Source of the DNA: Io17-Chloro-G2 sp965226825
GTDB taxonomy: Bacteria; Chloroflexota; Dehalococcoidia; Lucifugimonadales; UBA3495
DNA: 64,000 nt
Direction of reading: 5' to 3'
Assembly (NCBI GenBank): GCA_965226825.1
Contig: CBDDED010000003.1
Span: forward strand, 1,302,001-1,366,000
A model generated the notes under the pieces. The model was not told where the DNA came from, ran no database searches, and worked only from the letters and a program-made list of their open reading frames with translations. Below are positions 44,832 to 54,023 of the stretch, piece by piece (position 1 is the first letter of the stretch; every line of letters starts with the position of its first letter). A program made the translations under genes and the position numbers.

Positions 44832-45413
44832 TCAGGTTCCGGCCTGATTGCCCGGGAGGTCCATGCTGATGCTTCCGTTGCTTCGGAGTTCATCCATCGC
44901 TGCCCTTATCTCGGACTCCTCTCGGTGTGGTTTCAGTACCCTCACCAGGTCCAGAGCCTCTTCGGCACTCTCCTTGTCGGATGGCCTGGTTAGGCTCCAG
45001 ATGGAGATGATGGCGGCCCTCAGGTCCAACTCCCGGGCGTTGCAGTTTCCGAAAGTCGCAATCAACTCATCCATCTGCTGGGCGTAGTGGACCAGCGGCG
45101 ATTCTGTTCCCGGCCTCTCATGGAACTTCAGTCCGGGCAGGATACGTATGGCGCCATTTCCCTCGATGTAGTCAACCTGTACCTCGTTCCTGGACTTGGC
45201 CAGGTCAAGGTCGCCCAGAACCTCGTCGCACTGGGGGCCATCGGGGTAGAGCTTGAACCGGTAGCCCAATGGGACCAGGTAGAGCTTCTGTAGCAGGTAT
45301 ACGTGTAAGCAGTAGGCGTTTGTGCCCGGTTCAGCGCCTGCCTCGTTCAGCCTTCGGGCCAGGACCTGGGGGAGCAGGCTCCTGAGTTTTGCCCTGGCGT
45401 CAGTGTCCAGCAT
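44832..45413 (-). CDS. Hypothetical protein with a YwgA/SocA-like N-terminal half
   Basis: 193 residues. The segment YLLQKLYLVPLGYRFKLYPD and then GPQCDEVLGDLDLAKSRNEV resembles the LQKLxY...YGPYSxxLxxDL pattern of YwgA, Panacea and SocA-type proteins, which are antitoxin- or defence-associated. The C-terminal half is helical (LRAAIISIWSLTRPSDKESA, VLKPHREESEIRAAMDELRS) with a possible wing at the end. AGGAGAGG precedes the ATG. It is the last gene of a minus-strand run starting with a serine recombinase. The family link is tentative. Confidence 0.6.
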   Translation of the reverse strand: MLDTDARAKLRSLLPQVLARRLNEAGAEPGTNAYCLHVYLLQKLYLVPLGYRFKLYPDGPQCDEVLGDLDLAKSRNEVQVDYIEGNGAIRILPGLKFHERPGTESPLVHYAQQMDELIATFGNCNARELDLRAAIISIWSLTRPSDKESAEEALDLVRVLKPHREESEIRAAMDELRSNGSISMDLPGNQAGT

Positions 45414-45533
45414 TTCCTCTCCTGCTTCTTTCCTGGTGGAGGTTCGGGCCTGCGGTCGGTTTAGCCCTCATTGCTTCATGGATTGTATCCTGGGGAGGCA
45501 CTCCCAACCCGGCTCAACCTGCTGGTCTGGCGT

Positions 45534-45764
45534 TCAGCCTGCCTCTGAGTCCCTTTCCTTTAAAGGTACTCCAGCAGCCCTGGCTATCCTGGCGTTGAGT
45601 CCCTGGATGACCTCGTCGGCTATAGATTTGCCGAGTCCTTTCGCCGGGTGTTTCCCGAGGATGGTCTTGATCCCATGGGAACTGTGGTTTCCAAGCCCGG
45701 CCTGCCTGGTCAGGACTTGGATGCGTGCGAGCTGTTCCTGGGTAGCTGCGTCGGTCCTTGGCAT
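45534..45764 (-). CDS. Small hypothetical basic protein
   Basis: 76 residues: MPRTDAATQEQLARIQVLTR, HSSHGIKTILGKHPAKGLGK, SIADEVIQGLNARIARAAGV. AGAGGAGAA lies just upstream of the ATG. Helical and soluble, possibly nucleic-acid binding judging by charge. Part of the minus-strand run 46544 to 44832. Confidence 0.6.
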   Translation of the reverse strand: MPRTDAATQEQLARIQVLTRQAGLGNHSSHGIKTILGKHPAKGLGKSIADEVIQGLNARIARAAGVPLKERDSEAG

Positions 45765-45948
45765 TGGGGCGTTCTCCTCTGGGTTTCGTCTTTAGGGTCC
45801 TTGTTGGAGTGGCGGTTCCGATTTCCGGATGCGTACGAGAAGTTGTTCAGAGAGCTTATTCCACCCGGGTTATTCCGGCAGCGTGGACCAGTCAGGGCCT
45901 TCCTCCAATTCCCGCGTCAGCCGGTTGTATTCCCTCCAGCATAGACGG

Positions 45949-46128
45949 TTAGGTTTCATACATTGCCAGAAAGACTCCGATGGACGCGATTATCATGCTG
46001 AAGGCCATGGTCAAGCCCCCGATTTTGAACAGCCAGCCTGGTAGGTCGGCGAAAAGGGCTATGCCGGTCATTATGAGCATCGGGATGAAGAACATGCCTC
46101 CCGCGAGGGTGAGTATTTGTCCGCTCAT
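45949..46128 (-). CDS. Tiny two-helix membrane protein
   Basis: 59 residues: MSGQILTLAGGMFFIPMLIM, then GIALFADLPGWLFKIGGLTM and AFSMIIASIGVFLAMYET. Two membrane helices nearly fill the protein. The ATG at 46128 has GGGAGAG upstream; the longer frame above it has no coding character. Function unknown; size and context would fit a small holin-, toxin- or immunity-like protein (speculative). Confidence 0.6.
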   Translation of the reverse strand: MSGQILTLAGGMFFIPMLIMTGIALFADLPGWLFKIGGLTMAFSMIIASIGVFLAMYET

Positions 46129-46250
46129 GTTGTACTCTCCCTGCTTCGTCCTTTCGTGGGACACTTGGTGACCATTCCGGCACCTTTCTATTTGTTCCTT
46201 ACAGTTCACGAAACGAGAGCCTAAGTTGCCAATTCTTTTGCCCGGAACTT

Positions 46251-46544
46251 TCACCCGTCGCCCAGAACGAGGACCTCTTTGCAGCGGCCGCACCTCGCCA
46301 GGCGTTGCCCGGGATGGGGCTGGCCATCGCCGGTAACCTTGAAATCGTAACCGGGGCACTCGAGGCTCCATCGAAACGTCAGCAGGTCCTTGGGGACCAT
46401 CCGCTGCGGACCATTGCCCTTGTTCCCAGGCGGCTTCGCCGGCGGCTCGGGAGACAGGATCGCCTTGTCGAGGGCGGCGACTTCCTCTCTGGTCAGCTTT
46501 TCGCTGGGCCTGGATCGTCCCAGCAGAGAGGCTCTTTTGGACAT
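46251..46544 (-). CDS. Hypothetical protein with a C-terminal CxxC knuckle
   Basis: 97 residues: a basic N-terminus (MSKRASLLGRSRPSEKLTRE, EVAALDKAILSPEPPAKPPG), then FRWSLECPGYDFKVTGDGQP and RLARCGRCKEVLVLGDG. CPGY plus CGRC could form one zinc knuckle. AAGGAGG five bases before the ATG makes the start certain. It begins 58 bp after the end of the serine recombinase gene. Confidence 0.65.
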   Translation of the reverse strand: MSKRASLLGRSRPSEKLTREEVAALDKAILSPEPPAKPPGNKGNGPQRMVPKDLLTFRWSLECPGYDFKVTGDGQPHPGQRLARCGRCKEVLVLGDG

Positions 46545-46602
46545 GTCCTCCTTGTCTCAGATCCCACCGGTCTGGACCGGGTAGTCGTTGTTACGTCAAT
46601 GT

Positions 46603-47223
46603 TCACGGTCCCGCCTTCAGGGCGTTCCGAACCGTCTTTTCGTTGACCTCCAGGAGCCCTGCGATCTTCCGCCCCGAAGCGCTGGCGTCCTTCATGCGCC
46701 GGGCCAACTGCACCTGGTCGTCGGTAAGAGACCTCCGGCGTCCCAGGGTCTTGCCCCGGGCTCTTGCCGCCGCCAACCCCTCCCTGGTGCGCCGGCGTCC
46801 TACTTCCCGCTCCTGGTCCGCCACCCACGCCGCCATGCTGACCATCTGGTGGCCGACGAAGGCCATGGGGTCGTCGGGCTCAAGCTCGAGGAACTGCGTC
46901 CACCCTTCCGTCTCGTCGAGGGACCTGATCTTCACTCCCCGGGCCCGCAGGGAGATGATGCACTGGAGAGTGTCCAACCACCGCCGGCCGATCCTGTCGA
47001 TGCGGACGACAACCAGGGTATCGCCTCCGGAGAGGCGCCCGTCCAGGCGGTGCCAGCCTTGGCGTTGGTCCGTGCCGGTGGCCCCGGAGACACCGATGTC
47101 CCGATAGACGGCATCCCTCTGAACACCGGCCTCGCGAAGCCGGAGAGCCTGGCTGAAGGGGTCCATACCGGCGACTCCCTCCTGCAGGTGGCGGCTGGTC
47201 CGGATGTATCCGAAGAGGGTCAT
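46603..47223 (-). CDS. Serine recombinase (resolvase/invertase family)
   Basis: 206 residues. The catalytic domain begins FGYIRTSRHLQEGVAG with the nucleophilic serine in IRTS. The family segments GDTLVVVRIDRIGRRWLDTL and REVGRRRTREGLAAARARGK follow, and a C-terminal HTH (LTDDQVQLARRMKDASASGR, KIAGLLEVNEKTVRNALKA) completes it. Length matches small resolvases/invertases. It heads a minus-strand group of small genes and may move or invert that cassette. Confidence 0.93.
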   Translation of the reverse strand: MTLFGYIRTSRHLQEGVAGMDPFSQALRLREAGVQRDAVYRDIGVSGATGTDQRQGWHRLDGRLSGGDTLVVVRIDRIGRRWLDTLQCIISLRARGVKIRSLDETEGWTQFLELEPDDPMAFVGHQMVSMAAWVADQEREVGRRRTREGLAAARARGKTLGRRRSLTDDQVQLARRMKDASASGRKIAGLLEVNEKTVRNALKAGP

Positions 47224-48142
47224 TCGGTCAGGTTACGTTTTATCCGCACTAACCGCGATACGGAAATGGCACCCGGAGGGTATGCGGAACAATCGGGGGT
47301 TTTAGCCGCTGAGTCGGATGGGGAAATGGTCCGAGGCGTGGTGTTTGCCCGAACCAGCATAGTGGGCAAGGGACGTAAACCAGGGGTGATAATCCCCCTG
47401 TACGGGAAAACCCCTGCCGTGCCTGACTGAGAATTGGGTCCCAAACCGGCGCCCGGAATGGGAAAGGCGGTCCTGCACCCACCAAACCCGGGAGAGGCTA
47501 AGGCGAAAATACGGTGGAGTTACCCCCCGCCGAACAGGCCCAGGTCGTCTCGCCAAGGGAGGCATCGGCCAGCGCCAGCGAGGTCCGACCCCTGATCTCC
47601 CGGCTCTCAAGGTGTCTCACTGTTGCTGGTTGCTCACGCTTGTTGACCGCTCACCCCGCGGGTGGTAATGTTCATTATTATCTTTACCTGTATCAATTGG
47701 GGGGATGAAGTAGGATAAGTTACGGAGGCCTAAATGGTCGAAAAGATCGTTTCCTATCAACACCTACATGGCCGGGTTCGGATTGCCGCTAAACCCCTCC
47801 TTCCCTTCGGCTAGCTTCCTCTACACTTTGTCCCTTTTCCTGTAACCGAGCTTTCAATCAGGGACCGCATTGCTGCGGCGTTTCCTGCGGGAAACCGCAT
47901 TCCGCCGTAGACCTAACGGCGACGCCTTCCCCGTGATTGTTTTCTCCAGCAGAGTTTTTAATTAACGCAAGCTTTAGGAAACCTCTGAATAAGTTGTTGG
48001 ATTGCCCCAGACCACGCCTTAGCCAAGCACGATTCCAACAGAGGATCCCCTTCGTTCCCGACTTGTTCAGAGGATTCCTAGGTTTGGGCAATCTGCCCAT
48101 CCTGCGGCTTTTGCGTTCCCGGTATTTCAGCATCCCGCGTCC
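47224..48142. other. About 900 bp without a supported gene
   Basis: Several overlapping frames but none with a binding site or recognisable sequence. An AT-rich stretch around 47660-47700 could hold a promoter. No tRNA seen. Confidence 0.55.
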
Positions 48143-48154
48143 ATGGAGGAGCCG

Positions 48155-49264
48155 ATGGAAAACAACGAACTTGACCGCCTTTCATCTTTATATGGTGGGT
48201 ATTGGAACCAGAACGTTCTGGACTTCTGCTATATGACCAACCGGTACTTCCCGCCACAAAGAATGATTGAGGATATGCAGGCGAAACTGCCCGAGTTAAT
48301 CGGCAATTACCCGTCTACCAATTGGTACCTTTCATCTTTGATGGCCCGCCAGGTGGGACTCACGCATAACGAATTGGTGATTGGCAACGGGGCCAGTGAG
48401 CTCATCAACGCCATCGTGTCGCGGTACGTGCAGCGGTTGGCGGTCCCGGTGCCAACCTTTGAGGAGTTCGTGAACCGCGCCATGATACTGGGCAGAGAGG
48501 TCTGCCCATTCAAACCGTCACAGCGTTTTGACCTGGACATTGAAGGGTTTATTGATCATGTAAAAGGATCCGGTTCAGACTCCGCCCTCCTCATTCGTCC
48601 GAACAATCCAACGGGCAGTTACCTGTTGAAGAACGACCTGGTCTATTTTCTGGACCGCATGAGGAATCTCAACCTGGTATTGGTGGATGAGTCTTTCCTG
48701 GACTTCGTCGACACGGAGGTCAACCCATCGGCTTTGGACCTGCTTGACGAATATCCCAACCTTTTGGTGTTAAAGAGTCTTTCCAAGAATTACGGCATCC
48801 CGGGCATTCGCCTGGGCTACGCGGCCACCGCAAATGCGGAGCGGGTTGCCCACCTGCGCAACGATTTGCCAATCTGGAGCATCAATTCATTCGCCCAGTA
48901 TTTCCTTGAAGAGATGGGCGGTTACCGGTCCGAATACGACAGGTCCTGCCTCCAGGTGATGGAGGCCACCCGCAGATTGGTCCGAGGGCTGGCGGAGGTC
49001 CAATACCTCTATCCGTACCCCACCCAGGGCAACTTCGTCCTCTGTCGTATCTCGTACGGGTTCACCGGGGAGGAGCTCGCAGCGCGCCTATTCGAGGACT
49101 CCCGCGTCCTGGTCAACAATTGCGGGTCGAAAGAGGGTTTGGAGGGCAACTTCATACGTATCGCCTGCCGCACCGAGGAGGACAACACCCGCCTCGTTGA
49201 GGCGTTTATGCGCCTGTCGAAATATGCCGAACCAAGCAAACTTGAAGCCATGGAAGTGCGGTAA
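48155..49264 (+). CDS. PLP-dependent aminotransferase/decarboxylase of the HisC-CobD type
   Basis: 369 residues from the ATG at 48155, chosen because GGAGGA lies directly before it; an ATG at 48143 has none. Fold type I features: LVIGNGASELINAIVSRYVQ, LLIRPNNPTGSYLLKNDLVY, LVDESFLDFVD, and the PLP lysine in KSLSKNYGIPGIRLGYAA. Overall it is closest in style to histidinol-phosphate aminotransferase and threonine-phosphate decarboxylase. It sits three bases from a nucleotidyltransferase and near a CDP-alcohol phosphatidyltransferase. A role in making a phospho-amino-alcohol such as phosphoethanolamine from phosphoserine is therefore possible (inference). Confidence 0.88.
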   Translation: MENNELDRLSSLYGGYWNQNVLDFCYMTNRYFPPQRMIEDMQAKLPELIGNYPSTNWYLSSLMARQVGLTHNELVIGNGASELINAIVSRYVQRLAVPVPTFEEFVNRAMILGREVCPFKPSQRFDLDIEGFIDHVKGSGSDSALLIRPNNPTGSYLLKNDLVYFLDRMRNLNLVLVDESFLDFVDTEVNPSALDLLDEYPNLLVLKSLSKNYGIPGIRLGYAATANAERVAHLRNDLPIWSINSFAQYFLEEMGGYRSEYDRSCLQVMEATRRLVRGLAEVQYLYPYPTQGNFVLCRISYGFTGEELAARLFEDSRVLVNNCGSKEGLEGNFIRIACRTEEDNTRLVEAFMRLSKYAEPSKLEAMEVR

Positions 49265-49267
49265 CCG

Positions 49268-50059
49268 ATGAAAGGATTGATATTGGCTGCCGGAATAGGC
49301 ATCAGACTCCACCCACTGACTCTGACGCGTCCCAAATGCCTGGTCGAAGCGGGGGGTAAACCCATGATGGAATACCAATTGGACGGCCTGAGAACGGCCG
49401 GAATTGCCCAGTGCACCATCGTCGTGGGGTATATGGCCGACTCGGTGCGCAGCTACTTCGGGTCGAACTACCGGGGGATGAAACTCTCCTACCTGGAGAA
49501 CAAGGCCTACGACAGCACCAATAACCTCTATTCCCTGTGGCTGGCTAGGGCGGAATTCGACGACGACATTCTGCTTCTGGAGTCCGACCTCGTGTTCGAC
49601 AATGAGCTGATCAGCGAACTGACCCTGATGGACCAACCGAACGTGGCGGTGGTGGACAAATTCCGGCCCAATATGGACGGCACCATCATCCTGGCCGCCG
49701 GGGGCATCACGAAGCAGATGGTCCTCAAGTCCGACCAGGGCTCTCACTTTGACTACGGCCGCGCCCTCAAGACCGTGAATATCTATCGGCTTTCCCAGGA
49801 AACGTTGGTGGAAACGGTTGTTCCCGGAATGGCGGAATTCCTCGAAGATGAACAGACCGACCAGTATTACGAAGCGGTGTTCGCCAACCTTATCGACTCC
49901 GGCAGCATGAGTATGGCGGTCATGGATACCGGTCTCCGGAAATGGGCGGAGATTGATACGGTGGGCGACCTGATGGACGCAGAAAGGATGTTCGCCGCCC
50001 CCGCCGTCAGGCGGCGGAGGGAGCCGGTCCGGCCGGCACACGCTGCGATCGTCAGATAG
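49268..50059 (+). CDS. Sugar-phosphate/phosphocholine-type nucleotidyltransferase (LicC/PntC-like)
   Basis: 263 residues with the NTP-transferase start MKGLILAAGIGIRLHPLTLT, then RPKCLVEAGGKPMMEYQLDG. It also has TNNLYSLWLARAEFDDDILL and ESDLVFDN, matching the LicC/PntC branch that makes CDP-choline or CDP-aminoethylphosphonate better than sugar enzymes, and GLRKWAEIDTVGDLMDAERM at the end. It begins three bases after the PLP-enzyme stop and is followed within 11 bp by a methyltransferase. Probably activates the head group with CTP. Confidence 0.85.
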   Translation: MKGLILAAGIGIRLHPLTLTRPKCLVEAGGKPMMEYQLDGLRTAGIAQCTIVVGYMADSVRSYFGSNYRGMKLSYLENKAYDSTNNLYSLWLARAEFDDDILLLESDLVFDNELISELTLMDQPNVAVVDKFRPNMDGTIILAAGGITKQMVLKSDQGSHFDYGRALKTVNIYRLSQETLVETVVPGMAEFLEDEQTDQYYEAVFANLIDSGSMSMAVMDTGLRKWAEIDTVGDLMDAERMFAAPAVRRRREPVRPAHAAIVR

Positions 50060-50069
50060 GAGACTCAGA

Positions 50070-50807
50070 TTGAGCACAGCCAGAGAATGGTCCACTCAGA
50101 GTGCAATTGACTTTTACTATCAGAATCGCCATGAGATTTCGGACCTCTACCCGTCGGAAAAGGTCTTCCTGCCTCGGGTCCTGTTCCCCGGCGCCAGGGT
50201 GCTTGACGTGGGTTGTGCTTCGGGCGGCTTCTTCAACATCATGCGCTCCTACGAACCCGGCATTGAGTACACCGGGGTTGATCTGTCGGACAGGGCTGTG
50301 GAGCTGGCCCGCGCGCGATACCCCGAAGCAAGGTTCATGGTCACAGCGGGTTTCGGGTTGCCCTTTGAGGACAACACATTCGACCTGGTCCACTGCACCA
50401 GCGTTTTCAACAACGAACCCAACTATCAGGCGATGCTGAAGGAAATGTACCGGGTTTCCAACCGGTTCGTCCTCATTGATATCCGGTTGTTGAAGGGCAT
50501 CGGGAAGCAATTGGAATCGGTCTACAATATCCAGTTCAACAGCAGAGAAGCTGAAGCCACTGTTCCCTATGTGGTGAACGACGCCGACGAGGTGGCCGAT
50601 TTTATCTTAAACCTGGAACCCCGGCCCAGGGCGCTGCGCGGCACCGGCTACTTCCACCAGGTGGCGAAGGAAGCCAATACGCCGCATGCTGAAGTCTGCA
50701 TGGCCGTTTTGTTAATCCAAAAAGGGGGCAGCGAAGGTGGGCCGACCACCCTGGACCTGGCAGAGTTACCCATAGAGTTTGCCATTTCCGGGCCGCAACC
50801 TGGCTGA
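50070..50807 (+). CDS. Class I SAM-dependent methyltransferase
   Basis: 245 residues starting at TTG (50070) with AGGAGA upstream. Motif I is ARVLDVGCASGGFFNIMRSY, post-I is YTGVDLSDRAVELARARYP, and motif IV/V is FEDNTFDLVHCTSVFNN. No membrane segment. In the operon it could methylate the amino head group (phosphoethanolamine to phosphocholine is the obvious candidate), but the substrate is not determined by sequence. Confidence 0.85.
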   Translation: MSTAREWSTQSAIDFYYQNRHEISDLYPSEKVFLPRVLFPGARVLDVGCASGGFFNIMRSYEPGIEYTGVDLSDRAVELARARYPEARFMVTAGFGLPFEDNTFDLVHCTSVFNNEPNYQAMLKEMYRVSNRFVLIDIRLLKGIGKQLESVYNIQFNSREAEATVPYVVNDADEVADFILNLEPRPRALRGTGYFHQVAKEANTPHAEVCMAVLLIQKGGSEGGPTTLDLAELPIEFAISGPQPG

Positions 50808-50900
50808 CCCCCGGGCCTTCTTGGGTCGCCAACAGAGGCGAAACCGGCGCCGATTGTCGATTTTTCCCAGGACGCGGTCAAAGGACGCGGTGACATCGAA

Positions 50901-51632
50901 TTGCTGAATACCGGGAGCAGATGGGAGTCTCGCCGCCCCGGTCAACGGCAAGAGGCAAATTTGAAGGAACGCAGGATCCTCGGACGAGAATCACCCGGCG
51001 GCGAAAACCCGCTGCCGACTATCTTGTCCTTTGCTGTTGATCCGGCCAACATCGTCACGCTGCTGGGCCTCAGCAGCGGGCTTCTTGCCATCTACTTTGC
51101 GCTCAATCAGCGTTTTTCCGCCGCAATAATTGCCCTGCTCTGGGCTGTTTTCATGGACTGGTACGATGGCCTGGTCGCTCGAAAAATGCCCAACAGGAGC
51201 GAGTCGCGCAAGCTGTTCGGCGCTCACATGGATTCCCTGGTTGATATGGTCACGTCGGCCACGGGTCCGGCGATTCTCCTGCTGAGCGTCGGCAATTTCA
51301 GTCCGTGGTTCTACCCCGGCGCCCTGGCAATAATCATGGCCGGGGTTCTCCGCCTGGCCTACTTTGACGTGTACGGACTCGATGAGAACGGCGCCCACGC
51401 CGGCGTCACAATCGACAACACGCCGATCGTTATTTCGGCAGTGTTTTTGTTGTACAACTTCATCGACAGCAATATATTTGCTGCCATACTTTACGCAGCG
51501 GTGCTGGTCATGGCGTATTTGCACGTTGCGCCGTTTAGAATGAAGAAGTTGGGAGGTCGGTGGTATTACGCCCTCACAGCGTACGTCCTTATCCTGACCG
51601 CAGCTCATGCCTTCAAAATTTGGACGCAATAG
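50901..51632 (+). CDS. CDP-alcohol phosphatidyltransferase
   Basis: 243 residues if the TTG at 50901 is used; another start near 50964 is possible, and neither has a clear binding site. The catalytic motif is present in FMDWYDGLVARKM (DxxDGxxAR) followed by FGAHMDSLVDMVTS (GxxxDxxxD), with about 12 residues between AR and G. Six or so membrane helices include IVTLLGLSSGLLAIYFALNQ and PIVISAVFLLYNFIDSNIFA. These enzymes move a head group from a CDP-alcohol onto a second alcohol in the membrane. It completes the set with the nucleotidyltransferase upstream. Confidence 0.9.
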   Translation: MLNTGSRWESRRPGQRQEANLKERRILGRESPGGENPLPTILSFAVDPANIVTLLGLSSGLLAIYFALNQRFSAAIIALLWAVFMDWYDGLVARKMPNRSESRKLFGAHMDSLVDMVTSATGPAILLLSVGNFSPWFYPGALAIIMAGVLRLAYFDVYGLDENGAHAGVTIDNTPIVISAVFLLYNFIDSNIFAAILYAAVLVMAYLHVAPFRMKKLGGRWYYALTAYVLILTAAHAFKIWTQ

Positions 51633-51704
51633 CCCCGGCTTCGGATTGAGCGGCACAGAAATACCGGCCCCGGAATCTGGACTTCGCCTTACCCAAAAAG
51701 CGTT

Positions 51705-52568
51705 TTAGCTCGCGGTCCGGAGCAGGTAGAAGTAATTCTGCAGCCGGGGCCAGGGGATGTTCAGCCCGGACAGCGCCTTTGGCAACGCCCAAAAGCTGAT
51801 CGGAGCCGTCCCCCTCAGCGCGTACCAGGTGAGAGCGCCCAGCAAGGGGGATTCCCTCGCCAGGAAGGGCAGCCACTTACGCCGAAAACTTACCAGTTCC
51901 TCGGCAATCACCACATCGTTATAGCCAAGGTTCTGCTTAACCTCCAGGCAAGCGATATCCGACCGCTGGAACAGATGGCGGTACAACTCGACGCTTCGGT
52001 AGACCGCCTGGTACTCACCTTTTGCCAACGACACCCCGCTTCGCACACCTGACTCGCGGAGAACAATCGAGCCTCCGACGCTGAGCCGGTCTTTCAGTGA
52101 GTCCAGAAGCGAGACTGCGTCCGAGTGGTTGAGATACATGAAAAGACCGCCCGCGAAAATTAAATCGAATGGGCCATCGGGCAAGTCCTTCCGTACGTCA
52201 CCGCTTATTATCTGGGCATTCGTGAGATGGCTGACCCGGGTTCTCGCTGCATCAACCATTAACTGACTTCGCTCAATCCCGATGACGCTGTCGTACCGAT
52301 TGGCGAAAATCTCGACCCACGCCCCGGCGCCACAGCCAACGTCAAGCACCCTTCCGGAGGCAGGCACCGCATCCAGCCATTTGCCGATGATCCCCTGCTC
52401 CCTTGCCACCCGATGGATCACTGCCTTGAGCGGCAGATTGTGCCCATGAGCCATCATGCTCATCGAGGCGGCGGTCGTTCCGCCGGCCCCATCGAAATAG
52501 CTCTCGACAACAGCATCATCAATCTCTTCCTGAGGAGAAGTCTCCGAATTCTCCTGTTTCATCGTCAT
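51705..52568 (-). CDS. Class I SAM-dependent methyltransferase, convergent
   Basis: 287 residues. Motif I is SGRVLDVGCGAGAWVEIFAN, then YDSVIGIERSQLMVDAARTR, ISGDVRKDLPDGPFDLIFAG and LSVGGSIVLRESGVRSGVSL. A C-terminal extension of about 70 residues (SFRRKWLPFLARESPLLGAL, TWYALRGTAPISFWALPKAL) is hydrophobic and may touch the membrane. It converges on the CDP-alcohol phosphatidyltransferase gene. It may act in the same pathway on a lipid-bound substrate (inference). Confidence 0.82.
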   Translation of the reverse strand: MTMKQENSETSPQEEIDDAVVESYFDGAGGTTAASMSMMAHGHNLPLKAVIHRVAREQGIIGKWLDAVPASGRVLDVGCGAGAWVEIFANRYDSVIGIERSQLMVDAARTRVSHLTNAQIISGDVRKDLPDGPFDLIFAGGLFMYLNHSDAVSLLDSLKDRLSVGGSIVLRESGVRSGVSLAKGEYQAVYRSVELYRHLFQRSDIACLEVKQNLGYNDVVIAEELVSFRRKWLPFLARESPLLGALTWYALRGTAPISFWALPKALSGLNIPWPRLQNYFYLLRTAS

Positions 52569-52740
52569 AAATCGTTTTTCTCCGTGTCCTCTCTAACCGG
52601 CATCATAGCAAATTATCCGGCGTCCTACACTTCTACCCGCGTGGTCCTGCCTCCCGCCGCCACGTTTAGGTGGATCCAGGAAACTGGACAGTAACCGTGT
52701 TAGTTTTCAAGTCTTTCGCGGGGTAATGAAGCGGATTGTA

Positions 52741-53095
52741 TTAAAAAACTATCTCAAATCTTGAGTTGCCACTGGCGGCGGTACCAGAGCAGGGCGCACT
52801 CCAATTGGATCAGGCCCATGTAGTTCGACGCTTTCTTGTCATATCGGACCAAGATCGCCCGGCACTTCGATAGCCAGGCCAAAGTGCGCTCCACCACCCA
52901 GCGGCGGGCCGGATAGCGTTTTACCCCTTTGGCATCCAGTTTCTCCTCCCCGATGCGCCTGATGTGTCCCCGGTACTCGTGAGCCGCTACGGTTCGGTGG
53001 CCCGTTGGATTGTCGTACCCCTTGTCGAGGCACAGATGCTGGGGCCACTCATCACTGAGGTGGACCCGGTTTTTTGGACGGCTGGTTAAGTAAGG
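52741..53095 (-). mobile_element. Truncated IS5-family element (C-terminal third of transposase)
   Basis: The left end AAAAACTATCTCAAAT (52745-52760) and the reading LCLDKGYDNPTGHRTVAAHE, ARRWVVERTLAWLSKCRAIL, ending ALLWYRRQWQLKI match the element at 14848 closely. The match ends near 53060, where other DNA, including an integrase fragment, is joined. About a third of the transposase remains. Confidence 0.85.
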
Positions 53096-53239
53096 GTCCT
53101 TCTCATTGACCAGCAGGTCCAACACCTTGGCCAAGGCCAACCCGGTTACCAGATATTTCTGGTGGCCAACCACAATTTCTCCTCTAACTGCCGGAAGTGC
53201 GTCTTCCAATCCGACGCCGAGGGTATGAATCAGGGTACC

Positions 53240-53704
53240 GAGGCTAGACTCCCGGACGGATCCGGCGCCAGCTCCAGGTAAACCAGTGTGGTCTGAATCC
53301 GGCCGTGTCCCAACCACCGGCTGAGGTAGTTCAGCGGAATCCCGTTGAGCGACATGGGCCGGGACTACCCTGGCCTTTCGTCCCTTACCCTGCCGGACGA
53401 CCAGGGTGGGGCGGTCTGAATCGAGGTGCAGGTCCCGGGCTTCCAGGTCCCGGGCTTCGGACACCCGGAGGCCGGCCCTCCACTATTCCAGCATGATCAG
53501 CCTGGCCCTGGGGTTGGGGGCGGCGGCGATGAGGGCGTTGACCTCGGCCATCTCCAGGTACACCGTGAGCTTGTAACCGTTCTCCCGGTGTAATTGTTGC
53601 AATCTGCCCCCTTTGGGGTTGATACCCCGGGGGCGCCTCGTGCTCAGCGCGGTGGTGTTCATGGGTCCATGTGTAACAAAAGGAGCACTTTTGTTACATT
53701 TCAA
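53240..53704 (-). pseudogene. Tyrosine integrase fragment with an in-frame amber stop
   Basis: From 53704: MNTTALSTRRPRGINPKGGR, YKLTVYLEMAEVNALIAAAP, then TAG at 53484-53486. The same frame goes on WRAGLRVSEARDLEARDLHL and SDRPTLVVRQGKGRKARVVP. That is the N-terminal start of an integrase catalytic domain with its first Arg (AGLRVSEA). The remaining catalytic His/Arg/Tyr part is gone. Sequence then becomes unrelated before joining the IS5 fragment. Confidence 0.78.
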
Positions 53705-54023
53705 ATCGGCCTGGGCCGACGCTGTAACCGGGCTCGGAATGGATGGTAAGAGATAACGCTGAGGTGTAATCCCGACCTTGGGGTATACAGTCCGGCTATT
53801 CCGGCGGCGGTTCGGCGGAATTCTCCTCCGGTCCGCTGAAATGAGAAGACCCCGGAGACATCTCTCCGGAGTCGGTCAGTAGCGGAGTCAGGAACAGGAG
53901 TTGAACCGGCAAGAATAATTGACGGAACCGGCAGAATCGGTGTCTACCGAGAAGTGACCCACCCGTGCCCGGGAGGGTTCAGCCAGGTTCCGTTCGGCCA
54001 CTCCTAAACGGGTTGCTTCCAGT
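53705..54023. other. Gap with a repeat shared with 38573
   Basis: Contains the GTTGAACCGGCAAGAATAAT sequence at 53899-53936 (see 38573). No gene supported. Confidence 0.5.

Noticed and set aside
46588..47430. Long plus-strand frame of 280 codons opposite the serine recombinase
   Set aside because: It is the mirror of the well-supported recombinase gene and has no family features.
47302..47610. Minus-strand frame of 102 codons
   Set aside because: Arg/Gly/Trp-rich composition typical of antisense frames in GC-rich DNA.
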